Shown: in pieces, positions 41,601 through 56,600 of the stretch
Layout of the letters: each line of letters starts with the position of its first letter
Numbering within the stretch: position 1 is the first letter of the stretch
From: Haliclystus octoradiatus
Lineage: Eukaryota; Cnidaria; Staurozoa; Stauromedusae; Haliclystidae
Assembly: GCA_916610825.1 (NCBI GenBank)
Contig: OU744450.1
Coordinates: 10,843,380 to 10,907,379 of the forward strand
Reading direction: 5' to 3'
DNA: 64,000 nucleotides
Notes under the pieces: model-generated
What the model saw: the letters and a program-made list of their open reading frames with translations, nothing else
What the model was told of the DNA's origin: nothing
Database searches by the model: none
Made by a program: the position numbers and the translations under genes

Positions 41601-44600
41601 AGTTTTCGTTCTGGATATTTCTGCCAGTGCTTGATCATTTTGCATGAAGTAAAATCATTTCATCATTTCGTGCTGTTGCAAATGTATTTGGTGCCTGTGG
41701 TAAAGACGAGCATCTTGTTTGTTTATGTTAAGGAATCGAAGTGAAATAATTTGAGATCTTCAGCGTCCACCCTAATGCAAAAAGTGCCGCATAGATGAAT
41801 GTTCACCTTTGTCGATATGGCGATCTTAAAACTATCATTAAGGAAGAAGAAAATTTTAAAACTGCGTTATTGTTTGGATAGTCTATACAATAGGTGTTTA
41901 GCTTGATCAATTTCTTTACATTCTACAATTAATTTCTGCTAATAATTATTGTTTTTTAATTGCAATAAAATGATACACTGTTTTGTATATAGTCGTACTG
42001 TACATTGATAAATGATTGGTTGTTTAATAAATGAATGCCCATATATTTACTTTTACAAATAAATTTACTTATGCCTATAATTTCATGCCGGTATTTGTTT
42101 TATTTTCTAGATTTCATGCAATGAAAGTTCAATCGGTAAGAGCTTTTAATTTTTAGGAAGTTTTACGTGGCTACAATTGTCATATATTCCAAACTTCGTT
42201 CCTCAAATCTGTAGAACTTGAACTTGATGGATATCATATTCTGGAGAATTTAAATTTTATGATAACATTTCATATTTTCAGTACATTTGGTCAATATCGT
42301 GCTAGAATATGGAATATAAAATAATTGAAAAATTTATCAGGCATTTTGAAAAGCCAGAAAATAATTCTAATTATTTGAAGGAAAATACTACATTTCGAGA
42401 TAAGACGCGCCATACCTCATATTGATTTTGATACGGTGAAAATCAATATCTCATTCTCTAGTACCCAAGTACACCGCGGTTGAGTTGGCGTAAGCATAAA
42501 AATAAACCTTTTTGAATAATAGACCAGATCGGATAATTCTTCAATTTCCTAATCACGTGACCCAGATGCGGGACTCTTTGCGCTCCTTTCGCGCCTTGTT
42601 GCTGTACGATCTCATGAAACATATTTTAAAGTTAAACTACCTATTTAGTTGAAATGTCCGATATTTAGTATTTGGAGGGATAATGTTCGATATGTGGAAA
42701 AGATTATCTGTCTTTTTGGAGTGATGAAACATTATTGAAAGAGAAGCTGCATCAAATTTGATGGGTGTGGAGTGTGGGTGCCCTTAAAATTGGAACCGAA
42801 ATGTTTTATGGATTTTGAAACATGGTTTGAAAGCATTTGATAAACTACAATGAAAACGAAACAAGCTAAGCTAAACTGAATATGCAGCATGAATTGGAAA
42901 GATCTTGATATTATTCTGTTATAGTGAGAAATTACGTACATGGACTATGAAATTTGGAATGAAAAAATGTCATGATTTGCGATGTTTTGAAGCATTGAAA
43001 CCCGGATTGAAACCAGACTAATCTTTGCTTATTTGAATAAAATACCAAGCATTTATGACTTGAAAGTGTATTTATCACCCGTTCCTCCCATTAATCATCT
43101 ATCTAAATCAAATGAAATGGGATGTCAAATCAATCGAATAGAATAGTTCACTTGAGCCTACTTTAGCTATTTTAGCTATTTTAGCAGAAAATTTAGGTTT
43201 TACGAAGAACTAACAGCGAGGACTTTGATGAAGGTTTCACGAAAATCTGATTTGATCGAGTCACTAAATGGCTTGCATTGCTCATTTATATTACATTCCC
43301 TTGAAATATGATGTAGCATTAACAGTTACATAAATATACCAAAACAAGGTAAATCATGAGACAACAAGATAAAGCGACCATACGCCACTAACAATAATTG
43401 AAATCTAATCTTGGCTAACGCCTGCATACAGCATGATTAATACAACTACGTAAGTAAGTAAAAGTAATGTGGACGGTGTCGCCCTACCGAAGGCACCCGT
43501 ACCACTCCTCTATTTCTAGATGAGTGGCTTTTTTCGCTGAGAGCAATGATTTTAAACGCTCTTTGTTGATCTCAGCCGCGACACTGCAGATCAATTTCAA
43601 CAGATTTCATGGCAGATAGGTCTCGATTGTCAATGCGCAACGATGCGCCGCAGCTACTCACAATGCAATTCTCTCTGGACCATTCCATCCGCCATCCTCA
43701 GATGGTATCCATTTGATGTTTCAGATAAAGTCAAGGCTGAGTTGACCTTTGGGGGATTTGAACCAGGGTCGATCAGATATGATCCGATCTGAAGTTCGGT
43801 TGCTCTGCCATCTGAGCTAATCCTCCTAACTACGTAGGTGGTAATTATTACACTATAGGTCATCTATTACCTTTCACCCTTCTTAAAATAACACCAATCT
43901 TCCACTGATTGGTTGGCTATATATGTTTACAAAAAAATTAGACTAGATACAGTAAAGAAAAGTAAATACTAAAATAGTCTTTATCTTATCAATGACTGAA
44001 AAAATCTATATTATATAAAAACCTAATCATAAAATATCGAAGTAGGTGGTAAATTATATTGGTCCTTGGGAGCGTAATGCATAACTAATTGGTTGACTGT
44101 TATCCTCTTCTTCAGTCAGAATAGGAGAATCAATAGTAGGATGGACTCTCTTCGATGTACGTCGTCTCAGATCAGATTGACTGATTGATTGATTGATTGA
44201 TTGATGGATTGTTTATTAAGTCAAATTTTTGCAGCAGCATAAGGCTGAATTACAATTTACTTTACATTTATTTAATACTAGCAATGAGTGTAGTCCATAA
44301 TGGACCTTCTATGATAAAACTTTCAGATCACTTATAATTAAACAATTGACTAAGCTGACTATCGCTGTATAATACGGAGTATGAACTCTGGAGGAGAACA
44401 TGAGACACAATATGAATTGAAACGATGTAGCATTAATCAATACATCTTAATCATTCCTTTAATAAAAGTTTAATTTATTTCACATCAATTGAGTCGATTG
44501 AAATGGATAATTTAACGTAGCTATATCTACATAGAAAAACATTATTTTATGTGCTGAAAGGAGGCCAGAACACATTAATTATTATAAATTACAAATACTC

Positions 44601-47600
44601 AGTCAAATTTCGAAATCTGAAACTATCCATAAAAAATCACTTCAAATCCGATCCGATCCGAAGATCTAAAATATTAACCCGAATCTGACCCGATACGATC
44701 GGATCGCGTTCGGTTCGGATTCATAAATCTTTATTGCAATATATACAACACTAATGTGGCGTTCACAAAATAACGCCCTCAAAGTGTGGCCAGTGAAACT
44801 CGTGGCATTGCATGCGATAGATTCAATATTAAATTAATTTAGCTTCCACAAAACACATGGTCCATTGATTTCTGTTATTAACATGATCAAACGATATCTT
44901 TTGTTAATTAAAAATAATTTACTGCTTCATATTAAAAAAAAAGAAAAATCGTTGATAAAAGTTTCCCGAATGGCGGATTTGAACTGACGACCCTGAAATT
45001 ATTATACCAGAGCATTAACCAATTAGCCACTGCGTTACTTACTGATATCAGCGCTTTGACTGACCTTATCAACAAACCTACTGCTTCGACAACGTATTAT
45101 TGAACAAGGCCGACCCACGCGCGTGTATTGAATTTCAAATTATATATATAATCTGAAAATATTTTGATATGATACTATATGAGTCTATATATTTTTGATC
45201 TTTGAAATCTCAGCAAGTATGCCTGTGATTTTCATGGCAGTCTATCAAAATACTAAGAGTTCGTTGAAAATAAAATTTTATAAGTAAAAAAAAGATCTGA
45301 AAAATTGGTCTGATAGTGGTTCTTGTTATCAAATTTTCCAGAATAATAGCATCAACATTCTTTTAAAAGGAAATAAAATTCTATAATAAATCGCTATACT
45401 AATTCGATATTGATATTATGTTACATCTTGTTGTTAATATTTTTACGCGCTATTTATAATACATTACAGATGTCGAATGAAAGGAAAGATGATTATGAAT
45501 AAATTAATTATTTGATAGAAAAACGAAAACAACTCATTTTGCCAGATTCGTGATATGCATATTTATTCAGAATTTATTGAAACGTACGCGATGGTTTATA
45601 GAGTTGAAATATTTAGTGCAGCTTCAAAGATATATAATACCACAGCCGATGGTAATATTTAAATGCTCATGTTATGATGTCAGTGACGAAAAGGATAATT
45701 TATTATGTAGAAAATGAATCTACTTTACGATGCATTTGATCACGATATGAAATGATCATTTTTGTCAGAATTATTTCGAATAAAAGACAATCTTTATTTT
45801 ATTCTTATCGGGCGTACATTCTCCTTCGATAAACTATGGTTGTTAACTTATTATTGATTGGTGTATTAACTCAGAGAACCCGCTATTATGTATTTAAATG
45901 TTGTTCGGAGATTATGCCGCTCGTATAGGTTTTATTTGGATCTCATTTGGAAAATGGTAAGTAGTATTTTAATAAATATTGTTTGCTATGATCGATTATT
46001 TCATGCAACCTTTTCACTTTTTATTTTTGTAACACAAGGTTTGTTACACTCATACAAACTGTATTAACTATTTAAAAATGTTTTTGAATTATGTTTTTGT
46101 GCTTTTAAATTCAAAGCAAAATTTTTGAACGCTGAAAATATTATAATTATTATTATTTATCACAAATCATACGCTCAATTCAATTTAACTTTGTTAAATT
46201 TGATATACCTGAAATTAACTTTATTAAATGTTGATCAAAGATAATAACAAGACATCGCTATTTTTATTCTCGAAACTGTAGTAACATACTGTGTCTTATT
46301 CGTATAGCAAGTCAACAAAATGAAATTTTAATTTTAATCGATGCCTATAATTCCTTCGTTAATCATGGAAGCAAAATCTGAAAATAAAAGCCTTGCTGCT
46401 CAAAACCAAATGATTCGTTTTTTTATATTAAATAATAAATTATAGAAATACTTTTGTGCAATGCCTTGATTAATTCTAAACTCTATAATTTTAGACTGTA
46501 GACAGATAATCTCTTCGAACTTTGAATATCTTTCGAATTAGTCGAACGCCAACGTCAATTTGAAAATTCTTGCAAATTAATTTGTTTTTAAGCCCCGCGA
46601 TAGATTATTCATTTCAAAACAGATTGTTTGCTCAGTGTTCTCACAAATTATATATCAAAATAGCCTTTTTAAAAGTGAAATGTTTTATATCTCCATTTTG
46701 AGAAAAGTAATGAACGGCATTTTGTTTCATTAATAAATTAAATTAAGACCTCAAGTCTCTATATGTATTGCTCATATCAACACTACATGAAATATGTCTA
46801 CGTTTCTTTGATTTCAAAACATATTTTGTCTGGCCTAGTTATACTGGTAATTCAATGTAATTCAGTATTTCGTATTGTTTTAATTATCATAAAACTGATT
46901 CAGTTTCAAGTTTCACTTGTTCAAACAATTTACACGCAGCTTTTAAATTCAAAGCAAAATATTTTTGTTCTGGAGAATTCAATTTGAAGTCGATTTGGCT
47001 GCCCGCTAGATTATCGACCTATGAAATTTTTCAAAATCTCTGAATTTTTTAATGTAATGATATCAAATAAAATATCAGATGAAGTATATTATTTTAAAAC
47101 AACGTCATAGACCCATACTTTTCATACAACAAATTTGTTACTGTACACGGTTATCTCGACACAAATGTTTGCATAATTTCCCGACAACGGATTATCCGTA
47201 TTATTTCGCCAGTAAGACGTACATAAGTCGCGGACAGACACAGAAATATAGTGATATATAAACAGACAGTAATATGTATATAAGTGATTGTGATATATAA
47301 ACAGACAGTATTATGTATACTAGCAATGAGTGTAGTCCATAATGGACCTTCTATGATAAAACTTTCAGATCACTTATAATTAAACAATTGACTAAGCTGA
47401 CTATCGCTGTATAATACGGAGTATGAACTCTGGAGGAGAACATGAGACACAATATGCATTGAAACGATGTAGCATTAATCAATACATCTTAATCATTCCT
47501 TTAATAAAAGTTTAATTTATTTCACATCAATTGAGTCGATTGAAATGTATAATTTAACGTAGCTATATCTACATAGAAAAACTTTATTTTATGTGCTGAA

Positions 47601-50600
47601 AGGAGGCCAGAACACATTAATTATTATAAATTACAAATACTCAGTCAAATTTCGAAATCTGAAACTATCCATAAAAAATCACTTCAAATCCGATCCGATC
47701 CAAATATCTAAAATATTAACCCGAATCTGACCCGATACGATCGGATCGCGTTTGGTTCGGATTCATAAATCTTTATTGCAATATATACAACACTAATGTG
47801 GTGTTCACAAAATAACGCCGTCAAAGTGTGGCCAGTGAAACTCGTGGCATTGCATGCGATTGATTCAATATTAAGTTAATTTAGCTTCAACAAGACACAT
47901 GGTCCACTGATTTCTGTTATTAACATGATCAAACGATATCTTTTGTTAATTAAAAATGATTTACTGCTTCATATTAAAAAAAAAAGAAAAATCGTTGATA
48001 AAATGTTTCCGAATGGCAGATTTGAACTGACGACCCTGAAATTACTATACCAGCGCATTAACCAATTAGCCACTGCGTTACTTACTGATATCAGCGCTTT
48101 GACTGACCTTATCATCAAACCTACTGCTTCGACAACGTATTATTGAACAAGGCCGACCCACGCGCGTGTATTGAATTTCAAATTATATATATAATCTGAA
48201 AATATTATGATATGATACTATATGATCCTATATATTTTTGATCTTTGCAATCTCAGCAAGTATGCCTGTGATTTTCATGGCAGTCTATCAAATTACTAAG
48301 AGTTCGTTGAAAATAAAATTTTGTAAGTAAAAAAAAGATCTGAAAAATTGGTCTGATAGTGGTTCTTGTTATCAAATTTTCCAGAATAATAGCATCAACA
48401 TTCTTTTAAAAGGAAATAAAATTCTATAATAAATCGCTATACTAATTCGATATTGATATTATGTTACATCTTGTTGTTAATATTTCTACGCGCTATTTAT
48501 AATACATTACAGATGTCGAATGAAAGGAAAGATGATTATGAATAAATTAAATATTTTGATAGAAAAACGAAAACAACTCATTTTGCCAGATTCGTGATAT
48601 GCATATTTATTCAGAATTTATTGAAACGAACGCGATGGTTTATAGAGTGGAAATGTTTAGTGCAGCTTCAAAGATATAAAATACCACAGCCGATGGTAAT
48701 ATTTAAATGCTCATGTATGATGTTTGACGAAAAGGATAATTTACTATGTAGAAAATGAATCTACTTTACCATGCATTTGATCACGGTATGAAATGATCAT
48801 TTTTGTCAGAATTATTTCGAATAAAAGACAATCTTTATTTTATTCTTATCGGGCGTACATTCTCCTTCGATAAAATATGGTTGTTAACTTATTATTGATT
48901 GGTGTATTAACTCAGAGAACCCGCTATTATGTATTTAAATGCTGTTCGGAGATTATGCCGCTCGTATAGTTTTTATTTGGATCTCATTTGGAAAATGGTA
49001 AGTTGTATTTTAATAAATATTGTTTGCTATGATCGATTATTTCATGCAACCTTTTAGCTTTTTATTTTTGTAACACAAGGTTTGTTACACTCATACAAAC
49101 TGTATTAACTATTTAAAAATGTTTTTAAATTATGTTTTTGTGCTTTTAAATTCAAAGCAAAACTTTTGAACGCTGAAAATATTATAATTATTATTATTTA
49201 TCACAAATCATACGCTCAATTCAATTTAACTTTGTTAAATTTGATATACCTTAAATTTTTCTTTATTAAATGTTGATCAACGATAATAACAAGACACCGC
49301 TATTTTTATTCTCGAAACTGTAGTAACATACTGTGTCTTATTCGTATAGCAAGTCAACAAAATGAAATTTTAATTTTAATCGATGCCTATAATTCCTTCG
49401 TTAATTATGGAAGCAAAATCTGAAAATAAAAGCCTGCCTGCTCAAAACCAAATGATTCATGTTTTTATATTAAATAATAAATTATAGAAATACTTTTGTG
49501 CCATGCCTTGATTGATTCTAAACTCTGTAATTTTAGACTGTAGACAGATAATCTATTCGAACTTTGAATATTTTTCGAATTAGTCGAACGCCAACGTCAT
49601 TTTGAAAATTCTTGCAAGTTAATTTGTTTTTATGCCCCGCGATAGATTATTCATTTCAAAACAGATTGTTTGCTCAGTGTTCTCACAAATTATATATCAA
49701 AATAGCCTTTTTAAAAGTGAAATGTTTTGTATCTCGATTTTGAGAAAAGTAATGAACGGCATTTTGTTTCATTAATAAATTAAATTAAGACCTAAAGTCT
49801 CTTTAATTTCATAGCGTTTGTGCCGAGCTATATGTATTACTGATATCAACACTACATGAAATAGGTCTACGTTTCTTTGATTTCAAAAAAATATTTTGTT
49901 TGGCCTAGTTATACTGGTAATTCAATGTAATTCAGTATTTCGTATTGTTTTAACTATCATAAAACTGATTCATTTTCAAGTTTCACTTGTTCAAACAATT
50001 TACACGCAGCTTTTAAATTCAAAGCAAAATATTTTTGTTCTGGGGATTTCAATTTGAATTCGATTTGGCTGCCCGCTAGACTATCGACCTATGAAATTTT
50101 TCAAAATCTCTGAATTTTTTAATGCAACGATATCAAATAAAATATCAGATGAAGTATATTATTTTAAAACAACGTCATAGACCCATACTTTTCATACAAC
50201 AAATTTGTTACTGTACACGGTTATCTCGACACAAATGTTTGCATAATTTCCCGACAACGGATTATCCGTATTATATCGCCAGTAAGACGTACATAAGTCG
50301 CGGACAGACACAGAAATATCGAAATATCGAAATATAGAAATATTGTGATATATAAACAGACAGTATTATTAATATAAGTAGATATAAGTGATAAGTGATA
50401 TAAGTGATTTACATTATAGACAAGATAAGGATTGAATTTACAATGTGCGCCACTGATATGGTAATAACTTGTGTGCGCGACTCAATTTATCAAAATTTAC
50501 ATATATGGCATCTTTTAATCGCCCTTTCTGGAGTATAGGACGTACAAGGGCACCAATGTCTGCTACAGATTCCACACGATATAAACCATCAAAGGGAGAT

Positions 50601-53600
50601 ACTAATTTGCCAGCTTTTCCTTGTAATAATTCATGACGATATACTAAGACTCGATCACCAGGATGAATATTTGGTTGTTTAGCCTTCACAAGTTGATCAT
50701 AATGTTTCTTATAACTCTGTTTTTGTTGGGCTATCCTCTTGTACACGGCTGATCAAATCTTTCGTTGAGATTCAAATGGAGCAATTCCATAGTCATTCAT
50801 GTCTATTTGGTAGAGGGTAATAGGCGCCTTAAATGCAGTTTCAGAGGGTAAAATCGGATCATAGCCAAATATCACATAATACGGACTTTCCCCGGTAACT
50901 GAATGGGATGTAGCTCTATCAGCCCATAATATTTCAGGCAATTGTTGTAACTCCCAATCAAACGGATTCTCTTGAGCCAAAACACGATGTTGCTCCTTAA
51001 TTTTTCTGTTAACTTGCTCCACCGGATTATCTTGAGGGTGATAAGCATCCATTTCTTTCTTCTTAATTTTTAACCTTGTACAAATTTCATCCAAAAGTTC
51101 GTTACAGAACTCGGATCCGCAATCACTAGTTAAAGATCGTACGGAATATCGGCATAATATAAAAAGGCTGATACTGTTCTACAAACAGTATCAGCCTTTT
51201 TATTAGGTATAGCAAACGCTTCAATCCATTTGGAAAATGTATCAATTACAACTAAAGTAAATTTGTTACCTTCTTCTGATATCTGCTTGAATTCAGTTAG
51301 GTCGATCGATACAATCTCCCAAGGTTGAGATGCAGTTTCACTCAAGGTCAATGGTTGTTTGGTTCGCCTTTCTGATCCTTTAGCCAATGCGCAATTATAG
51401 CATCCTTTGAACCAATTGTGAATGTCTTGTTTCATTTTGGGCCACCAATAGTGCACCCGCATTCTGTCAAGCATTGTCAAGAATACGCTGTTCTCCAGGA
51501 TGTCCACTAAAACCTCCATGATTCTCTGCGAGTAGTGTTTCTCGTAAATGCAAGGAAATAACAATAGATGACCGATGGAGTTTAGGATCTTCAAAACGAA
51601 TGATACCATCTAATAAATGTAGATTAGACTTGTAACAATCAATACTTTCAATAAATAAGTCATCATTAATAATATCGTCTGATAAATATGAATAAATATT
51701 CTTCAAAAATTCATCTCGATGCTGTTCTGTGATGATCTGTTCAATAGAAAAAGTATTAAAAAGAGATTGTACATCATTAATTACGTTTACAGACCGAGAT
51801 GGTACGTTGGCAACAACATTCAGCTTACCAGGTTTATAACCGATGTCCAAATTATAAATATCTAATTCAAAAATCGATCTGGCCCAACTACCTTTTAATT
51901 CTCGATAATTCCTGTTAAACCTCGTTAAAGGTAAATGATCTGTATAGACAATTGTCCGATTATTTTCGATATACGGACGAAACGTTTTACATGCACAACA
52001 AAGGGCTTTCATCTCCAACTCTGTAACAGTGTACTGATTTTCTCCTGATGTTAATGTTCGAGCAGCAAAAGAAAACAGGTCTCTTCTGACCATTCACATC
52101 GATCTGTGATAATACAGCTCCAAAACCAGAAGCAGATGCATCGGTATGTATAATAAAATATTGATCTAAAGAAGGATATGCCAAAACAACAGAAGTACAA
52201 ATTTGATATTTTAATGTAATAAATGCTTCATCCTGAGTAGTAGTCCATTCAAAAGGACGATCGTTTTTTAATAACACGCAAAGTGGATGTGCAATCTTAG
52301 CAAAATCTTTAATAAAACGGCGATAATAGCCAACAAGTGCCCCAAAAGATCGTACTTCAGTAACACAAATAGGAATAGGTATATCAATAATTTGTTTAAT
52401 TTTGTTAGGATTAACTTTGACACCGTCTTTAGAAATGACATGACCCAAGTAATTTACTTCTTGTTTTAATAATTCACATTTAGAAGGTTTGAAACGTAAA
52501 CCAGAGCTATACAATCGATTAAAAATACTCTCCAAGTGCTCCAATGATCATTAAAAGATTTCGAATAAATTAAAATCGTCTAAGTAAACAGAGCAAAACT
52601 CACCAATGAAATCATGCAAAACAGCGTTCATTAATCTTTGAACGGTTGCTGGTGCATTACGTAAACCAAAAGGTAAATGGGTCCAAGAAAATTGACCAAA
52701 AGGAGTGACGAAGGATGATTTCTCCTGTGCATCCTTGTCTAAACAAACTTGCCAATAGCCAGCAAATAAATCTAAAGTACTAAAATAGCAGTTAGAGCCA
52801 AGGGTATCCAATATATCATCAATCCTTGGTAAAGGGTATCGATCTTTCTTAGTAATATCATTTAATTTTCTGTAATCAACACATAAACGTAAACTTCCAT
52901 ATTTTTTCTTAACCACAACCAAAGGACTTGAATAGGGACTGGCAGAGTCCTTAATAATGCATTTACTTAGTAACTCAGATAATTGATTTTTAATGGCTTG
53001 CCTATGTGCTAAATTTAAACGACGCACATGTTGGCGAACAGGGGGCTCCCCATCAGGTAAAATAATAGAATGAGAAAGCCTGTCAGTAACTCCAAGTTCA
53101 GAATTATCTAACGCAAATATAGGTAATCACTTTTTAATAGAATTTGTCAACTGTAATTGTTCCTTCGGCTGATATTTTAAAATATTTAAATGCTGTAATA
53201 TAAGATTTAAACGTGAGTCATATCAATAACATCAACCAATTTTACTGAATGATCATCATTATTAGAATTATTAACATCAGGTAACATAGAGGTAGTATCA
53301 TTCGTGAAATGTTCTATGATTTGATCTGGTGTCAAAACACACACCTTCTCCAACGTTCCCACGTGTTTACTCTCCTTCAACTATGTCGCGCTGTGAACAA
53401 AATTTACAAACAACGTATTAATTTCAGGGGTACTAAATATTGCGTTGTTCAAAAATAAACCCCGCTCTTCAAATTTGTTGTCTGATTGTAACCTAATCAC
53501 TTCATTGTCCTCATGATTAGAATGGTCAGCTTTAAGATCAGTAATAACTAGTTGAACTTTGTCTATACCAGGATGATGAAATGAATGATTTTTAGCAATC

Positions 53601-56600
53601 GTAACAGAACCAACGATAGAGTTAACGTCTGCGTTTTTTACTTTGTTGCTGCTTTTTTACTGCGTTGATTTAAATATGAAACAACTCCACCGTCAGTGGT
53701 AACACGCTCAAATGTAACTCCGATTTTAATTAAAAAGTCCCTTCCATGTAAACATTCTTTTACAACATTGCCTCCTTGAACTAAAACCCACATAGAAATA
53801 GGGTTACTATTTGGTAAAGACAGTTTTAGATAAACTTCAGCCATGATGATTAATGAATTGCCACTTGCATCACGCAGTCGCGACAGTGTGGCTGGTCTAC
53901 TTTTAATTAATTAAGTCTCGTCACTTTGACTGCAATTTTGGAGGGGTACAGATCGCGCAAAGCAAAACACAAGAAGAACATGTACGAATAGAAAAATATT
54001 CTCTATCCAAAGAAGTAATCTCCCAATATCCGAGATATACACTTTAACTTTGCTGCAGAAAATTATATATTCCAAGCCCCCAGAAGCACCACATGATGTT
54101 TATTTCATTTTGATCGAAGTTCCATAATATCAAATGTGATTGAAACACAAAATATAAACCGTTCATTTGAGGTTGTGAAAATGGAGCTAGAACATTGAAA
54201 TGCTAAATCGGTATGTTTTTCCGTTTGTCTGACACTCTGGAAGTAAGAATAAACTCTCCTGCGGCTGGTTACTCATTACGGCTTGCGATGAATCATGGCC
54301 ACCCGTACATGAACCCTTAAATGTAACCTATATTCGAATTATCATTTTGTCTATATTACATGTCTATAGTTAATGGAGAATGGTCTGGCTGGATTGGTCT
54401 TGGACCATGTTCAAAAACATGTGGTGATGGCGAAATGATCATCGGGAGAAACTGTACAAATCCAAAGCCAAACTGCAATGGAAATCCTTGCTTGGGTTCA
54501 TCCTCGAGTACAATACCTTGCTATGAAAGAACATGTCAGCGTATGGAGTATCTTACTTACTAAATGATGCATGATATTTTTAAGATTTTCATTCACTTCC
54601 AGATTTCCAGATTTTTAAGATTTTACATTATAATGGAAAAAAAGTGTTTGCTTCGGATGTGTTCGTTTGAAACTTACATTAGAATTCTCATCTTATGCTG
54701 CATAGTCCGTTCAATCCAGACATGTGAAAAGCAGCTCACCAGATAGATTCTGAAATAAACGATAATGATGATGTTGATAATGTAGTATCAGTCGAGCTAG
54801 TTAGACTACAGCACTTTGTTGAAGTATTTGTTGATTAAAGTGCAAACGTTGGCCATATATGACTGATTTCGAATGTGATTTGTAGAGTTTAGAACGGTAT
54901 AGACTGCGATGGAGTATAATCAGCTAAACGTTTAAATGGCAAAATGCTTTGTATTTAAGGGAGATTGATCAAAATAGAGCAATGAACGTTTTCAACGTTT
55001 TGATCATCATCTGCTGCAAAAATAATACAAAGCATTTTTCCGCGATTTAAATACTCAACACCTTGTTCCATGACATGCGTTGATTCAGTTTTTTAACACC
55101 TTTTTGATCAAAAAGCTACATCAATTTCTAATAGAAACTTTCTAAACTCTGCAATTGACGTTCAATTTCAGTCAAACATGGCCAAAAAGGTGTCCCAAAG
55201 ATGTAAGCATATCTCTTCCGGAAAGTGGAAAATTTCCTTTTTCATGGGAAAAAAGTTAATTCCTATTTATTTTGCATGGGCTATTCGATTCCGGAAAAAC
55301 ATTTTTTGGTGTCATGTGCACTTTAAGTTGCAAACCTGAGTGATCGACGCATGTCACATAAAACATTTAGTAACTGTAAAATGGAAAGATAGCTTATTCA
55401 ATCAATCTCATATTACAGATCATTATCTTTATTCAACCAAACTTTAGTCGAGGTTAGCTGCAAGCATAGATTATAGAATACAGGGATTGGCAACTCTATT
55501 GTTCTCGGATGCAGTCAGATTATGTTGAATTTGGCGCGAAACGCAGTCACGTGATCTTGAGCCGACACAAGATTACAACGATGCAGTTAAAACCTTGTAA
55601 TCTTCGTAACTTGCATACTATAATATACTACGTTGCTCAATATTTTTTTTGAAGTTTTATGTTTTGACAATGTTAAATAGAGCTTACTTTAAATGTCCAT
55701 GACAATTTAATTACGTTTAAACAAAATAGCGAGTAGATATGGTCAATTTAATTCACCATGTTTTGCGGTATATTTCACCATAATATTGCTTTGATCATTT
55801 TTGCAATTTGCAAATTAATGTTTGTAACTTTGAAAAAGAAAATGTATGTATACACTTATAACTAACAAATCAAAATCAAGCTGAAATGTTCACTATAAAA
55901 TAATTGCGCTTCTAAATGAGAGGAATACAGTTTACAGCTAGGCGGCCTATATAGGTCTACGACATACAAGTAGCACAAAATACACTCAACAATTTTCATC
56001 ACATAACAAATAATCCGTATAGTGTATGTATCACAGCAGAGGGAATGAATACAAGACAAAAATTTAGCAAGCAATACACAGAATGAACAAGATATGGTAC
56101 AAATATCGATAACTGGTTGGTTTGGTGAATTAAAACACTTGTAAAAGTATTCAGTGTCGATGAATTACATATATAATTACGTTATGTTACACTCACATTT
56201 ACAATGAATTTTATACAATATCAAATTATGGATGTTCACCTTATTATTCAAATTAATGTTCACTTGCTGTTACTTTAAAATTTGAATTTTCTTTTAATTT
56301 GTTCCTTAGCGATTTCTTTTTCAATTCCAGTTTCAAGCTGTAAGCCCATGTCGTTCGTGTACGAATATTATCTCACTTCATATAATAAATTACAATAATA
56401 TCTTGTAGACAAATAAAAAACAAAATCATCGGTATTGATTGTTATCTTGTAAACCAGAGTGTTGTGCTGCTACATCCCAGGTAGGTTAAACTTTTGGGAT
56501 TTGCAAAATATTCAAGCGTGTTTGCTTCAAGAGTCCATCTGATCTCCTTATGGATAAATTACGAAATTCTGTTTCACAGTTCCACAACAATAATAAATAG

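Larger units (their letters stand above)
50430..53900 (-). mobile_element. Broken Gypsy-type retrotransposon (pol only, no LTRs seen)
   Basis: On the - strand, protease, RT, RNase H and integrase follow in the Ty3/Gypsy order but in several frames. No gag and no LTR pair was found on either side. It is unrelated in detail to the element at 3368 and clearly older. It lies in the large intron of the PAN-TSP1-ILEI gene, next to Helitron unit B. Confidence 0.88.

Noticed and set aside
43751-43826. tRNA gene of 76 nt
   Set aside because: The A and B boxes are good, but the acceptor and T stems do not pair and the anticodon loop has 8 bases. It is a SINE head.
43654-43863. 69-codon - strand frame
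   Set aside because: It is read through the tRNA-derived SINE and has no protein family resemblance.
44278-50382. CRISPR-like or satellite array
   Set aside because: There are only two long units with Helitron ends. There is no short repeat-spacer periodicity, and the window is eukaryotic.
55172-55202. Possible small exon (KHGQKGVPK) between the TSP1 and ILEI exons
   Set aside because: It has AG and GT borders, but its 31 nt would shift the ILEI frame. TSP1 joined directly to ILEI keeps phase.
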